Source: Achromobacter xylosoxidans (GTDB lineage: Bacteria > Pseudomonadota > Gammaproteobacteria > Burkholderiales > Burkholderiaceae_B). From it: a DNA stretch of 64,000 bases. Both the position numbers and the translations under genes were made by a program. Shown piece by piece: positions 7,228-18,708 of the stretch (the stretch's first letter is position 1; every line of letters begins with the position of its first letter). The notes under the pieces are model-generated. The model saw only the letters and a program-made list of their open reading frames with translations. It did not search any database and had not been told where the DNA came from. The stretch lies in NCBI RefSeq assembly GCF_014490035.1, contig NZ_CP061008.1, positions 124,001 through 188,000 of the forward strand. The letters run 5' to 3'.

Positions 7228-7902
7228 TCAATTCGGGCGAGCCGGGCACTCGGCCATGGTGCCCCAGGCGCGGTTGGGCCCGCAGTACTTGTTGCGCGCG
7301 GCCCAGGAGCACGAGGGGCGCTCGAAGAAGCCTTGCGTGGCGCAATGCGCGAGTTCGCGCTTGAGCGCGTCCTGCCAGCCCAGGGCGCCGGGCGCCTGAG
7401 CGGTGTTCGGGGGCGGCGGGGGCGCCTGGACCATTTGCGGCGTGCCGTAGCCACCGGCCTGGACCTGGCCGCCATTGATGGCGGTGGACGTGCCGGGAGC
7501 CTGCAGATCCAGTGTGCTGACGTCAGACGCGCCCGAGGGCAGCGGCACTTGCGAAGCCGCCGCGATTTCGCGGGCCTGATCCGGACTGATGCGTTCGCGC
7601 GAGATCTTCACCGCGGGATCGCTGACGCTGTCGAACAGGGACACGGTGTTGACCTGCCACTCGCGGTCGGACGGCTTGTCGGGCACGCCCAAGGTGCCGT
7701 CGATGCGCGGCTGCGGAGGCTGGGCCACGTAAGGACGGCCGTTGGCATCCAGCACGGGCTGCTGGGATGCCGCGGCATCCTGGCCAGGAGCGGGCGCGGC
7801 CACCGGCGCATGCGCCACCAGCCAATCACCCAGTTGAATACCGCCCCAGGCCGACGCGCCAAGCGCGATCAGGAGCGTTGCGAATAAGAAACGCCAAGAC
7901 AT
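7228..7902 (-). CDS. exported Cys-containing protein of unknown function
   Basis: A 224-residue protein with an N-terminal hydrophobic segment (FLFATLLIALGASAWGG) that is a signal peptide or membrane anchor. A Pro/Ala/Gln-rich middle follows, then a compact C-terminal tail with four cysteines (HCATQG, PSCSWAARNKYCGPN, MAECP) that could form disulfides in the periplasm. GAGGG six bases upstream favours the ATG at 7902 over one four codons earlier. It lies 36 bases downstream of prfC on the same strand, so it may be co-transcribed. I do not recognise the family. Confidence 0.75.
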   Translation of the reverse strand: MSWRFLFATLLIALGASAWGGIQLGDWLVAHAPVAAPAPGQDAAASQQPVLDANGRPYVAQPPQPRIDGTLGVPDKPSDREWQVNTVSLFDSVSDPAVKISRERISPDQAREIAAASQVPLPSGASDVSTLDLQAPGTSTAINGGQVQAGGYGTPQMVQAPPPPPNTAQAPGALGWQDALKRELAHCATQGFFERPSCSWAARNKYCGPNRAWGTMAECPARPN

Positions 7903-7938
7903 TGCTACCCTCATCTGCCGTGCGGGACCCCAACGGGT

Positions 7939-9546
7939 CTACGCTTTGTCTCCGAAAACCTTGCCGCCGTGCTCCCGCATGGCATGGAATTTCACATCGG
8001 GATACAGTTCCTCGGCCACGCGCAACTGCGCGGGAGAACCGATCAAAAACGCCGCCGCATCCACAACATCATAGGCGATATGGGCGGCATTGGCATCCAT
8101 GAACTTGCGCAGCGCCTTGGGGTTTTCAGACGTAATCCAACGTGCCATTGTGTAGCGGGAAGGCAGCATCCGCGCGTCCACGCCGTACTCGGTCTTCAGG
8201 CGGTGCGCGACCACTTCGAACTGCAGTTGTCCGACTGCGCCCAGCAGCAGCGAGCCGCCGGCGGCCTCGGGACGGAACACCTGGATGGCCCCTTCCTCGC
8301 CCAACTGGGTGAGGCCGGTGCGCAACTGTTTGGTGCGCAGCGGGTCCTTCACTTCCACGGCCTGGAACAGCTCGGGGGCGAAGAACGGCAGACCGGTGAA
8401 CTGCAGCGTCTCGCCTTCGGTCAGCACGTCGCCCAGTTGCAGCACGCCGTGGTTGGGAATGCCGATCACGTCGCCGGCATAGGCCTCGTCCAGCAGCTCG
8501 CGCCGCTGCGACAGGAAGGACACCACGTTGTTGGGGCGCATTTCCTTGTTGGTGCGCGCGACTTTCAGGCGCATGCCGCGCTCGAAGCGGCCGGAGCTCA
8601 CGCGCACGAACGCGACGCGGTCGCGGTGGGCGGGATCCATGTTGGCCTGCACCTTGAACACCACGCCGGTGAACTTGGGTTCCACGGGCTGCACCAGGCG
8701 CTGCATGGACTCGCGCGGGCCCGGGGGCGGCGCCTGTTCGACCAGCGCGTCCAGCACTTCCTGCACGCCGAAGTTGTTGATGGCGGAGCCGAAGAACACG
8801 GGCGTCTGCTTGCCGGCCAGGAACTGCTCGCGGTCGAAGGCGGGCGCGGCTTCGTTGATGAGTTCGATCTCGCCGCTGGCCTGCTCGAACGCCGAGCCGA
8901 AGCGCCGGGCGATTTCGGGATTGCTCAGGCCTTCAATGAAGTCGTCCTTGTCCGAGCGGCGCTCCTGGCCAGGACGGAACACGCGCATGCGGTCCTGGCG
9001 GATGTCGAACACGCCGCCGAAAGCCTTGCCCATGCCGACCGGCCAGGAGAACGGCACCGCGTCCATACCCAGGTGGCCTTCGATCTCGGACAGCAGTTCC
9101 AAAGGTTCGCGCACTTCGCGGTCCATCTTGTTGATGAACGTGATGATGGGCGTGTTGCGCGCGCGGCAGACCTGCAAGAGGCGGATAGTTTGCGGTTCCA
9201 CGCCGTTGGCGGCGTCGATCACCATGAGCGCGGCGTCCACCGCCGTCAGCACCCGGTACGTGTCTTCGGAGAAGTCCGCGTGGCCCGGGGTGTCGAGCAG
9301 GTTGATGACGCAATCGCGGTATTCCATCTGCATCACCGAGGACGCCACGGAAATGCCGCGCTGCTTTTCGATTTCCATCCAGTCGGACGAGGCATGGCGC
9401 GAAGCCTTGCGCGCCTTGACGCTGCCGGCGATCTGGATCGCGCCTGCGAACAGCAACAGCTTTTCGGTCAGTGTCGTCTTGCCCGCGTCGGGGTGGGAAA
9501 TGATGGCGAACGTACGGCGCCGCGCTACTTCGTGAGGGATGTTCAT
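7939..9546 (-). CDS. prfC: peptide chain release factor 3
   Basis: GTPase that recycles RF1/RF2 from the ribosome after termination. The 535-residue product has all G motifs: P-loop SHPDAGKTT near residue 17, DTPGHADF, and NKMDR; domains II and III follow. Family length is about 530. The ATG at 9546 gives the canonical N-terminus MNIPHEVARRRTFAIISHPD; an open extension of 35 codons upstream has no family likeness. The ribosome binding site is weak. Confidence 0.97.
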   Translation of the reverse strand: MNIPHEVARRRTFAIISHPDAGKTTLTEKLLLFAGAIQIAGSVKARKASRHASSDWMEIEKQRGISVASSVMQMEYRDCVINLLDTPGHADFSEDTYRVLTAVDAALMVIDAANGVEPQTIRLLQVCRARNTPIITFINKMDREVREPLELLSEIEGHLGMDAVPFSWPVGMGKAFGGVFDIRQDRMRVFRPGQERRSDKDDFIEGLSNPEIARRFGSAFEQASGEIELINEAAPAFDREQFLAGKQTPVFFGSAINNFGVQEVLDALVEQAPPPGPRESMQRLVQPVEPKFTGVVFKVQANMDPAHRDRVAFVRVSSGRFERGMRLKVARTNKEMRPNNVVSFLSQRRELLDEAYAGDVIGIPNHGVLQLGDVLTEGETLQFTGLPFFAPELFQAVEVKDPLRTKQLRTGLTQLGEEGAIQVFRPEAAGGSLLLGAVGQLQFEVVAHRLKTEYGVDARMLPSRYTMARWITSENPKALRKFMDANAAHIAYDVVDAAAFLIGSPAQLRVAEELYPDVKFHAMREHGGKVFGDKA

Positions 9547-9606
9547 GATCGGAAGGATTTTACTTGGCGCCGCTTTTGGGCCCGGCGCGGTCCGGTATCG
9601 GGCATG

Positions 9607-9649
9607 AAAACGCGCGGGGCATGCACCGTCGCCGGCGCATGCCCCGCGC
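9607..9649 (-). terminator. terminator of the LysE-family gene
   Basis: A perfect 13-bp stem (9612-9624 with 9637-9649, loop 12) followed on the minus strand by GTTTTC. It lies just after the stop codon of the 9657-10286 gene and before prfC. Confidence 0.85.
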
Positions 9650-9656
9650 ATGAGGT

Positions 9657-10286
9657 TCAGGAATGGCGGCGGAACGAAGCCAGGAACACGCCGGCCAGGA
9701 TGAAGAGCGAGCCGAAGGTCCGGTTCATCCAGCGGATATGCTTGGCGCTGCGCAGCAGGCGCAGCACGCGCGCCGCCAGCAGCGTGTACACGCCCATGGC
9801 CACCAGGTCGGTGAACGCCAGCGTGGCGGCGATGGCCGCGTATTGCTGCGTCAGCGGCAGCGCGGTGTCCACGAACTGCGGCACCACGGCCAGCAGGAAC
9901 ACCGTGCCCTTGGGGTTCATGGTGTTGATCAGGAAACCGCGCAGCACCAGTTCACGGATCGTGGCGCGCTTGGGGTCGCCGGAATCCACCGTGACGGGCG
10001 CCGCATCCGTGCGGATCTGGCGCACGCCCAGGTAGATCAGGTAGGCCACGCCCAGGTACTTGACCACGTTGAAGGCCATTTCGGACGTGGCCAGCACCGC
10101 GCCCAGGCCCACGGCCACCACCACGAACTGGAACAGGATGCCCATGATCAGGCCGGCCGTGTTCCAGTAGCCGCGCGCAAAGCCGTATTTCAGGCCGGAG
10201 GACATCGCCGAGATCGCGCCCGCGCCAGGCGAGAACGAAATGGCCCAGGAGGCCAGGAAGAACGTCAACCAGGTAGATAAGGGCAT
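9657..10286 (-). CDS. LysE/RhtB-family exporter
   Basis: A 209-residue inner-membrane protein with about six hydrophobic segments. The early motif SFSPGAGAISAMSSGLKYGF matches the LysE/RhtB signature (P-G-P/A region), and GFLINTMNPKGTVFLLAVVP is the second conserved stretch. Members export amino acids such as lysine, threonine or homoserine lactones; the substrate here is unknown. It is a single gene between its own terminator and the helicase gene. Confidence 0.9.
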   Translation of the reverse strand: MPLSTWLTFFLASWAISFSPGAGAISAMSSGLKYGFARGYWNTAGLIMGILFQFVVVAVGLGAVLATSEMAFNVVKYLGVAYLIYLGVRQIRTDAAPVTVDSGDPKRATIRELVLRGFLINTMNPKGTVFLLAVVPQFVDTALPLTQQYAAIAATLAFTDLVAMGVYTLLAARVLRLLRSAKHIRWMNRTFGSLFILAGVFLASFRRHS

Positions 10287-10319
10287 GGCGCGGGTCCGTG
10301 GGGGGCGGTTGCGGTGATA

Positions 10320-11846
10320 TTACTTGCTCAGCAGCGCGGCGCGCGGCGCGCCCGCGGGGCGTCCGGAACCGCCATTGCCTGCGGCGCGGCCGGAGCCTTC
10401 CGGACGGCGGTGGTTCTGCTGCGGACGGCCTTCGTTGCGGCCAGCGTGGGCCGGACGGTCGGCGGGCTTGCCGTCGCGCGAGCCATGGTTGGCGCGGCCT
10501 TCGCCGCCGGCACGGGCCGGGGCGGGGGCGCGGCCGCCAGCCGCGGCGCGGGACTGGCCCTGGCCTTGGGCCGGCCGCGAGCGGCCGCCGTTGCCATTGC
10601 CGTTGCCGCTACGGCCGCCATTGCGGCCGCCGCCGCCGCGCGGGCTGCGGTTGTCTTCGTCGCGTTCCTGGCGGTCGAAAGCCGCGGCGGTCGTGGCCGG
10701 CGGCGTCCAGCCTTCCACGGGCTTGCGCTCGATGGTCTTCTTGATCAGGCGCTCGATGTCCTTCAACAGCTTGATTTCGCTGTTGTCGACCAGCGAGACC
10801 GCGGCACCGGTGGCGCCGGCGCGGCCGGTGCGGCCAATGCGGTGCACGTAGTCTTCAGGCACGTTGGGCAGTTCGAAGTTCACCACCTGGGGCAGTTGGT
10901 CGATGTCCAGGCCACGGGCGGCGATGTCGGTCGCGACCAGCACCGTCACGGTGCTGTCCTTGAAGCCGGCCAGGGCGCGGGTGCGGGCCGATTGGCTCTT
11001 GTTGCCGTGGATGGCGGCGGCGGTCAGGCCGTCCTTGACCAGCTTTTCGGCCAGGCGGTTGGCGCCGTGCTTGGTGCGGGTGAACACCAGCACCTGGTGC
11101 CAGCCGCTTTCGCGGATGATGTGGCTGATGAGGTCGCGCTTGTGGTGCTGTTCCACCATGTGCACCGTCTGGGTGACCAGTTCGGTGGCGGTGTTGCGCG
11201 GGGTGACGGAGACTTCGCCCGGATTGTTCAGCACGCCGCGCGCCAGGGTGCGGATCTCGTCGGAGAAGGTGGCCGAGAACAGCAGGTTCTGACGCTGCTT
11301 GGGCAGCAGCGCGAGGACCTTGCGGATGTCGCGGATGAAGCCCATGTCCAGCATGCGGTCGGCTTCGTCCAGCACCAGGATTTCGACGCCGGACAGGTCC
11401 ACGGTCTTCTGGCCGCAGTGGTCCAGCAGGCGGCCGGGGGTGGCGACCAGGATGTCCAGCGGCTTTCTCAGCGCGGAGATCTGGGGGTTGATATTGACGC
11501 CGCCGAACATCACCATGGAGGACAGCGGGGTGTACTTGCCATAGGTCTGCACCGATTCCTCGACCTGCGCGGTCAACTCACGCGTCGGGGTCAGGATCAG
11601 GCAACGCGGACGGCCGGGCTTGCGCAGCTCGGGTTTTTTCTGCATCAGCAGGTGCAGGATGGGCAGCGTGAAGCCGGCGGTCTTGCCGGTGCCCGTCTGT
11701 GCGGCGGCGAGCAGGTCGCCACCCTTGAGGACCTGGGGAATGGCCTGGGCCTGAATGGGGGTGGGCGCGGTGTAGCCGGTTTCGGCAATGGCGCGCAACA
11801 GGGAATCAGCCAGCCCGAGGTCGGCAAAAGGGGAAGAGGTAGTCAA
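10320..11846 (-). CDS. rhlE: DEAD-box ATP-dependent RNA helicase, RhlE type
   Basis: RNA helicase used in ribosome assembly and RNA turnover. Motifs in order: Q motif with [22 protein letters not shown] (I), PTRELT (Ia), TPGR (Ib), DEAD (II), SAT (III), ARGLD (V) and HRIGRTGR (VI). After about residue 400 comes a low-complexity Gly/Arg/Asn/Ala tail typical of RhlE proteins and probably RNA-binding. The frame stays open for 58 more codons, but GGAG before a TTG at 11846 gives a protein that starts like E. coli RhlE, so I chose it. Assignment to RhlE rather than another DEAD paralogue is likely but not certain. Confidence 0.9.
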   Translation of the reverse strand: MTTSSPFADLGLADSLLRAIAETGYTAPTPIQAQAIPQVLKGGDLLAAAQTGTGKTAGFTLPILHLLMQKKPELRKPGRPRCLILTPTRELTAQVEESVQTYGKYTPLSSMVMFGGVNINPQISALRKPLDILVATPGRLLDHCGQKTVDLSGVEILVLDEADRMLDMGFIRDIRKVLALLPKQRQNLLFSATFSDEIRTLARGVLNNPGEVSVTPRNTATELVTQTVHMVEQHHKRDLISHIIRESGWHQVLVFTRTKHGANRLAEKLVKDGLTAAAIHGNKSQSARTRALAGFKDSTVTVLVATDIAARGLDIDQLPQVVNFELPNVPEDYVHRIGRTGRAGATGAAVSLVDNSEIKLLKDIERLIKKTIERKPVEGWTPPATTAAAFDRQERDEDNRSPRGGGGRNGGRSGNGNGNGGRSRPAQGQGQSRAAAGGRAPAPARAGGEGRANHGSRDGKPADRPAHAGRNEGRPQQNHRRPEGSGRAAGNGGSGRPAGAPRAALLSK

Positions 11847-12084
11847 AACAACTCCAGCGGCAGCCCGTCGCTCAAGTTGAGAGACTCCAATCCAGGCGGA
11901 CGAATAAAGGAGAAAAGGGAAGCGCCCTGATGGGCGAAGCTCGGCAGCGAAGGGCCTAGCGGACGTGCGCAGATTGGCAAAACGCACCGACGGATTGTAG
12001 CTGATGTGGCGTTGCAGCACCGCCCGGGCGGGCTAGTTCTGTATCAATAAGCAACACATTGCTGCGCCTTTGCACGAAATAAGT

Positions 12085-12112
12085 GTTTTCCCTAGGCTGC
12101 AATCCCTATAAT
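12085..12112 (+). promoter_or_regulatory. probable promoter of the YdgA-family gene
   Basis: TATAAT at 12107-12112 with a weak -35 (GTTTTC, 12085-12090) at 16 bases, 38 bases before the ATG. The remaining gap 11847-12084 holds the leader and promoter of the helicase gene, in which I could not fix elements. Confidence 0.5.
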
Positions 12113-12150
12113 CCGTCCGCTTTCATCCATTTGAAGAATAAAGGATCGCA

Positions 12151-13623
12151 ATGAAAAAATCGGCAATTGTGGGCGTAGTCGTCGCGCTGGGCGCAGTATG
12201 GACCGGCACGGCTTGGTATACGGGCCAGAAGGCCGAGGCTTTCGTCAAGCAATCGATCGAGCAGGCCAACCTTGAACTGAAGAAGGTCGGCGAAAAGTGG
12301 GGCGTGACCCCCGTGGTTGAGCTGGTGTCCTTCGACCGTGGCGTGTTCTCGTCCACCGAGCGCTACCGCATCAAGTTCACCGAGGCGCCCGCCGACGGCC
12401 AGCCGGTCACGGAGCACGAGCTGCTGTTTGTCGAGCACCTGGACCATGGACCTTTCCCGCTGTCCAACCTGAAGTCGGGTTCCTTCGCGCCCGCCATGGT
12501 GGCCAGCCGCTTCCAGCTGGAAGAAACGCCCCTGGTCAAGGAATGGTTCGCCGCCGCCAAGGGCGCGGTGCCGCTGTCCGGCGCCTATAGCGTCAGCTAC
12601 GCCAAGAACATCAGCGGCAACTTCGACATGGCTCCGGTCGAGTTCGCGAAGGACGCCAACAGCCTGAAGTTCTCGGGCATGAAGGGCGACGTGACCTACG
12701 CCACCGGCAGCAAGCACGGCACGGTCGCGCTGAAGGCCGACAGCCTGACGCTGGCGGGCGAATCCGAAGAAAGCGACATCGTCAGCATGGCCATGACCGG
12801 CCTGACCTTGACCAGCGACATGACGCCGGCGTCGAACGACATGTATGTCGGCAGCCAGAAGGTCGCGCTCAAGAACTGGACCATCACGTCCAAGGAAAAG
12901 CCGCCGGTCCAGCTCAAGGACACCGCGATCACCGTCGACATGACCGAAGCCAACTCGCTCATGGGCGTGAAGATGGCCATGGATTTCGGCATGATCAACG
13001 TGCAGGAAAAGGACATGGCCGGCCTGAAGCTGGTGCTGGACGCGCAGAAGCTGGATTCGAAGGCCTTCAAGGCGCTGAACGACGTCTATGAAGCCGCTTC
13101 GCGCCGCATGATGCAGAGCAAGGGCGAAGAACAGTCGCCCCAGTTCACGGACGAAGAAAAGCAGGTCATCAAGACCAACGTCGAACTGCTGCTGGCCGGC
13201 AACCCGACGCTGGCGGTCTCGCCGCTGGAAGTGCGCACGGCCAACGGTACGTCGACCTTCAACCTGGATCTGGACATGGCCAAGCCGGCCTCGCTGGACG
13301 GTGAGTTCGCCGACACGCTGAAGCAGGTGATCCGCAAGCTCAACGCCAAGCTGGTGCTGTCCAAGGGCAACCTGAGCGACCTGATGGCCATCGAACCCCA
13401 GGTGCGCGGCGTGCCGGCCGAGCAGGCTCAGCAGACCGCTAAGGGTCAGGCTGAAATGGTTGGCACCATGGCCACCGCCATGGGCATGGCCAAGGTCGAA
13501 AACAACAACATCGTGACCTACTTGAACTACGCTGACGGCCAGGTCGACTTCAACGGCAAGAAGATGCCGGTCGAACAGTTCCTGATGATGGTCATGAGCG
13601 GCGCGATGGGCGGCGCCCGCTAA
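12151..13623 (+). CDS. YdgA-family (DUF945) protein
   Basis: A 490-residue protein with one N-terminal hydrophobic segment (residues 5-20), so it is exported or anchored in the inner membrane with the bulk in the periplasm. The pattern after the anchor, TGQKAEAFVKQSIEQAN and a conserved region with FDRGVFSSTERYRI, fits the DUF945/YdgA family, whose function is not established. The ending MVMSGAMGGAR has no special motif. AAAGGATCGCA gives an acceptable ribosome binding site. It is monocistronic, with its own promoter and strong terminator. Confidence 0.88.
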   Translation: MKKSAIVGVVVALGAVWTGTAWYTGQKAEAFVKQSIEQANLELKKVGEKWGVTPVVELVSFDRGVFSSTERYRIKFTEAPADGQPVTEHELLFVEHLDHGPFPLSNLKSGSFAPAMVASRFQLEETPLVKEWFAAAKGAVPLSGAYSVSYAKNISGNFDMAPVEFAKDANSLKFSGMKGDVTYATGSKHGTVALKADSLTLAGESEESDIVSMAMTGLTLTSDMTPASNDMYVGSQKVALKNWTITSKEKPPVQLKDTAITVDMTEANSLMGVKMAMDFGMINVQEKDMAGLKLVLDAQKLDSKAFKALNDVYEAASRRMMQSKGEEQSPQFTDEEKQVIKTNVELLLAGNPTLAVSPLEVRTANGTSTFNLDLDMAKPASLDGEFADTLKQVIRKLNAKLVLSKGNLSDLMAIEPQVRGVPAEQAQQTAKGQAEMVGTMATAMGMAKVENNNIVTYLNYADGQVDFNGKKMPVEQFLMMVMSGAMGGAR

Positions 13624-13655
13624 GCCGGCCAGTCTCTCGCATCGAGCTATACAAA

Positions 13656-13690
13656 GGCCGCCGCGCCCTGGGCGCGGCGGCCTTTTTTTA
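13656..13690 (+). terminator. strong terminator after the YdgA-family gene
   Basis: A perfect 12-bp GC-rich stem (13656-13667 with 13671-13682, loop 3) followed by TTTTTTTA. Confidence 0.95.
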
Positions 13691-13713
13691 TTGCGGGCCG
13701 AGGCTGTTGCGTT

Positions 13714-14922
13714 TCAGCGCGGCAAGGCGCCGGCAGCCACTTCGCCGTTGCGCAGCACCGCGACGTGGAAGCGCTTGTCGGCCGCCTTCATGATGTCCTC
13801 GGTGGGATCGCCCTGCACCAGCAGCAGATCGGCCACGTTGCCCTCGGCGATGGCGCCGTGCTGGTCCATGCCCATCAGGTCATGTCCGCGCGAGGTGCCG
13901 GCGATCAGCGCGTCCACGGGCGTCATGCCGAACTCGACCATGTAGGCGAGTTCCATGGCGTTCTCGCCGTGCAGGTTGAACGGGGTGCCGGCGTCGGTGC
14001 CCAGCGCGATGCGCCCGCCTGCCTTGTAGTACATCTGGAACGACTCGCGGTGGCGCTGCTCCACCGCGCGCGCCTTCTCGACCGCGTAGGCGGGGATGCC
14101 GTTGTCGGCGTTGGCGATGATGTTGCGCACCGCGGCGATGGTGGGCACCAGATAGGTCTGGGCGTCCAGCATCTCGCGCAGGCATTCGTCGTCCATGAAG
14201 ATGCCGTGCTCGATGGAATCGATGCCGGCGCGCACCGCATTCAGGATGCCCAGCGTGCCCTGCGCATGGCTGGCGGTGCTCTTGCGAAAGCGCTTGGCCT
14301 CATGCACGCCGGCCTTCATTTCGTCGAAGCTGTAGTGCGCGTCCATGGGGCTGACGCCTGGCGTCATGACACCGCCCGTGGCCATGATCTTCACCAGGTC
14401 GCAGCCGGCGTGGACCTGTTCGCGCACCGCCTTGATCACGTCCTCACAGCCGTCGGCCACGCGGCCGATGCGGTTGCCGTGGCCGCCCGTCATGCAGATG
14501 ATGCGGCCCGAAGCCCTGATCGTGGGGCCGGGGAACACGCCGCGCGCGATGGCGTCGCGCACGCCGAATTCCAGGTAGTCCTTGCCGCCGCAATCGCGCA
14601 GCGCGGTGACGCCGCCGCGCAGGCTGGCCTGGGCGTTCTCCAGCGCCGTCAGCGTGATCTGCGCGGGGCCTTGCTTGCTCAGTTGCGCATTGGGATCCGC
14701 GCCGCCGGTGTAGACCAGATGGACGTGACAGTCGGCCAGGCTGGGCATCAGCGTCATGCCGTCCGTGCGCACGGTCGCGCCGGCATAGCCGGAAAACTCG
14801 CCGGCCGGCGCCACGCGCGCCACGTGCCGGCCGTCGACCAGCACGCCGTGGTTGGGCAGCAGCGTGCCCTTGCCGTCGAAAACCTGGCCGCCTATGAACA
14901 GGGTCTGTCGTGTCGCCGTCAT
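13714..14922 (-). CDS. metal-dependent amidohydrolase, Xaa-Pro/Arg dipeptidase-like
   Basis: A 402-residue member of the amidohydrolase superfamily. Visible ligands in order: DCHVHL (HxH, about residues 65-70), DLVKIMATGG (candidate carbamylated lysine), TASHAQG and SIEHG (two metal histidines) and LGTDAG (catalytic Asp). This set matches the group that cleaves C-terminal residues from dipeptides (M38-like Xaa-Arg/Xaa-Pro dipeptidases). The gene is the last of the peptide ABC importer operon, 25 bases after the ATPase gene, so it probably hydrolyses the imported dipeptide. No signal peptide is present. The exact substrate is inferred, not shown. Confidence 0.88.
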   Translation of the reverse strand: MTATRQTLFIGGQVFDGKGTLLPNHGVLVDGRHVARVAPAGEFSGYAGATVRTDGMTLMPSLADCHVHLVYTGGADPNAQLSKQGPAQITLTALENAQASLRGGVTALRDCGGKDYLEFGVRDAIARGVFPGPTIRASGRIICMTGGHGNRIGRVADGCEDVIKAVREQVHAGCDLVKIMATGGVMTPGVSPMDAHYSFDEMKAGVHEAKRFRKSTASHAQGTLGILNAVRAGIDSIEHGIFMDDECLREMLDAQTYLVPTIAAVRNIIANADNGIPAYAVEKARAVEQRHRESFQMYYKAGGRIALGTDAGTPFNLHGENAMELAYMVEFGMTPVDALIAGTSRGHDLMGMDQHGAIAEGNVADLLLVQGDPTEDIMKAADKRFHVAVLRNGEVAAGALPR

Positions 14923-14947
14923 GTCTCGCTCCGGGTTGCGCCTGGCG

Positions 14948-16675
<1,728 letters not shown>

Positions 16676-16682
16676 GGCGTCC

Positions 16683-17609
16683 TCAGCGCAGCTTGGGGTT
16701 GAGCGCGTCGCGCAGCCAGTCGCCCAGCAGGTTGACCGACAGCACCAGCGCCACCAGCGCGATGCCGGGGAAGATGGAGATCCACCACATGCCCGAGAAC
16801 AGGTAGCTGTTGCCGATGCGGATCAGCGTACCCAGCGATGGCGCCGTGGGTGGCACGCCCACGCCCAGGAAGGACAGCGTGGCTTCGGTGATGATGGCGA
16901 TGGCCAGGTGGATGGTGGCGATGACCAGCACCGGTCCCATCACGTTGGGCAGGATGTGGCGGCGCAGGATGGTGAAGGGGCCGATGCCGATGAGGCGCGC
17001 CGCCTGCACGTATTCCTTGTTGCGTTCCACCAGCGTGGAGCCGCGCACGGTGCGCGCGTATTGCACCCAGCCGGAGATGCCGATGGCGAAGATCAGCACG
17101 TAGAGCGCGAGCTGGTCGTGCATGTCGCGCGGCAGGAGGCCGCGCGCCACGCCGTCGATCAGCAGCGCCACCAGGATGGCGGGAAACGAGAGCTGCACGT
17201 CGGCGATGCGCATGATGAAGCTGTCGATGCGGCCGCCGGCGTAGCCGCTGATAAGGCCCAGCGTCACGCCCAGCACCATCGAGAACAGCACCGAGGCGAA
17301 GCCCACCAGCAGCGACACGCGCGAGCCATACAGCACCGCCGACAGGATGTCGCGGCCCTGGTCGTCGGTGCCCAGCAGGAAATCGGGACTGCCGCCCTCT
17401 TCCCAGGCCGGCGGCGTATTGGCGTCCATGATGCTCAGGGACGCCAGGTCAAAGGGGTTGTGCGGCGCGACCACGGGGGCGAACAGCGCGCCCAGCAGGA
17501 TGGCCAGCGTGACGATCGCGGCGATGATGGCGCCGGGCGAACGCTTGAAGCTGTGCCAGAGGTCGCTGTCGGCGGCGCGGGCGAAGAAGGGAGCGATGCG
17601 AGCAATCAT
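16683..17609 (-). CDS. peptide ABC transporter permease, DppC type
   Basis: A 308-residue inner-membrane subunit with an N-terminal helix and a core of about five more. The EAA-loop (ATP-ase contact) region is VQAARLIGIGPFTILRRHILPN. It forms the channel together with the DppB-type protein. The start lies 10 bases after the previous stop, within a tight operon. Confidence 0.95.
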   Translation of the reverse strand: MIARIAPFFARAADSDLWHSFKRSPGAIIAAIVTLAILLGALFAPVVAPHNPFDLASLSIMDANTPPAWEEGGSPDFLLGTDDQGRDILSAVLYGSRVSLLVGFASVLFSMVLGVTLGLISGYAGGRIDSFIMRIADVQLSFPAILVALLIDGVARGLLPRDMHDQLALYVLIFAIGISGWVQYARTVRGSTLVERNKEYVQAARLIGIGPFTILRRHILPNVMGPVLVIATIHLAIAIITEATLSFLGVGVPPTAPSLGTLIRIGNSYLFSGMWWISIFPGIALVALVLSVNLLGDWLRDALNPKLR

Positions 17610-17619
17610 GATGAGTCCT

Positions 17620-18591
17620 TTACTTGCTCTGCACGCGCAGACGCGGGTCCACGGCGAAGTACAGCAGGTCCACGACCAGGTTGATGACCACGAACATGAA
17701 GGCGATCAGTACCAGATAGGCCGCCATGACGGGGATGTCCACCATGCTGATGGCCTGGATGAACAGCAGGCCCATGCCCGGCCACTGGAACACGGTTTCC
17801 GTGATGATGGCGAAGGCGATGATGGAGCCGAGCTGCAGGCCCGTGATGGTGATGACGGGCACCATGGTGTTCTTCAGCGCATGGCGGAAATTGATCAGCC
17901 GTTCCGGCAGGCCGCGGGCGCGCGCGAACTTGATGAAGTCGGCGCGCAGCACTTCCAGCATCTCGGCGCGCACCAGCCGCATGATCAGGGTCATCTGGAA
18001 CAGCGCCAGCGTGATGGCCGGCATGATCAGCGCCAGCCAGCCTGATTTGGTCAGAAAGCCGGTGGTCCACCATCCCAGGCTGACCACGTCGCCGCGCCCG
18101 AAGCTGGGCAGCCATCGCAGCTGCACGCCGAAGAACAGGATGAGCAGGATGCCGATGAGGAAGGTGGGCAGCGAGATGCCGGCCAGCGAGATCGCCATGA
18201 AGGCCTTGGACAGCACGCCGTGGCGCTTGAGCGCGGTGTAGATGCCCATGGGTATGCCCAGGGCCAGCGCCATTACGGCAGATACGAAGGACAGTTCCAG
18301 CGTGGCCGGCATGCGCTCTTCGAGCAGTTCGCTGACGGGTCGGCGATGGCGGTACGACATGCCGAAGTCGCCGCGCACGGCGTTGGCCACGAAGTGCGCG
18401 TACTGCACCACGAAGGGATCGTCCAGGCCCAGCTGTTCACGCAGTTCCGCGCGTTGTTCAGGGGTGGTGTCCTGGCCCACCATGCTGGCTATCGGGTCGC
18501 CCACATAGCGGAACATGGCGAACGCGATCAGCGCCACCGTCAACATCACCAGCACCGACTGGATAAGCCGTTGCGCAATAAAGGAAAGCAT
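17620..18591 (-). CDS. peptide ABC transporter permease, DppB type
   Basis: A 323-residue inner-membrane subunit. The N-terminus LSFIAQRLIQSVLVMLTVAL and the EAA-loop region DFIKFARARGLPERLINFRH are typical of DppB/OppB/GsiC proteins. It pairs with the downstream DppC-type permease. It is separated from the solute-binding protein gene by a 117-base gap that contains a strong stem-loop. Confidence 0.95.
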   Translation of the reverse strand: MLSFIAQRLIQSVLVMLTVALIAFAMFRYVGDPIASMVGQDTTPEQRAELREQLGLDDPFVVQYAHFVANAVRGDFGMSYRHRRPVSELLEERMPATLELSFVSAVMALALGIPMGIYTALKRHGVLSKAFMAISLAGISLPTFLIGILLILFFGVQLRWLPSFGRGDVVSLGWWTTGFLTKSGWLALIMPAITLALFQMTLIMRLVRAEMLEVLRADFIKFARARGLPERLINFRHALKNTMVPVITITGLQLGSIIAFAIITETVFQWPGMGLLFIQAISMVDIPVMAAYLVLIAFMFVVINLVVDLLYFAVDPRLRVQSK

Positions 18592-18669
18592 TATCGGGAG
18601 CCCTCGGATTCAGATGACGCCGGGCCGCGTTTCCCTCGGATAGTGGGAGCCGGGGCTGGGCCGGGCGCG

Positions 18670-18693
18670 CCCGGGCGGCATGCGCCGCCCGGG
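18670..18693 (-). repeat. intercistronic stem-loop between binding protein and permease genes
   Basis: CCCGGGCGGC (18670-18679) and GCCGCCCGGG (18684-18693) form a perfect 10-bp stem with loop ATGC and no T run. In binding-protein operons such structures usually protect the upstream mRNA from 3' exonucleases, so that the binding protein is made in excess. Confidence 0.75.
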
Positions 18694-18708
18694 GTTCGCG
18701 TCGCCGGT

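Noticed and set aside
10314..11930. 538-codon plus-strand frame opposite the RhlE helicase
   Set aside because: The minus strand has all DEAD-box motifs; the plus frame is an antisense shadow of the low-complexity tail and core.
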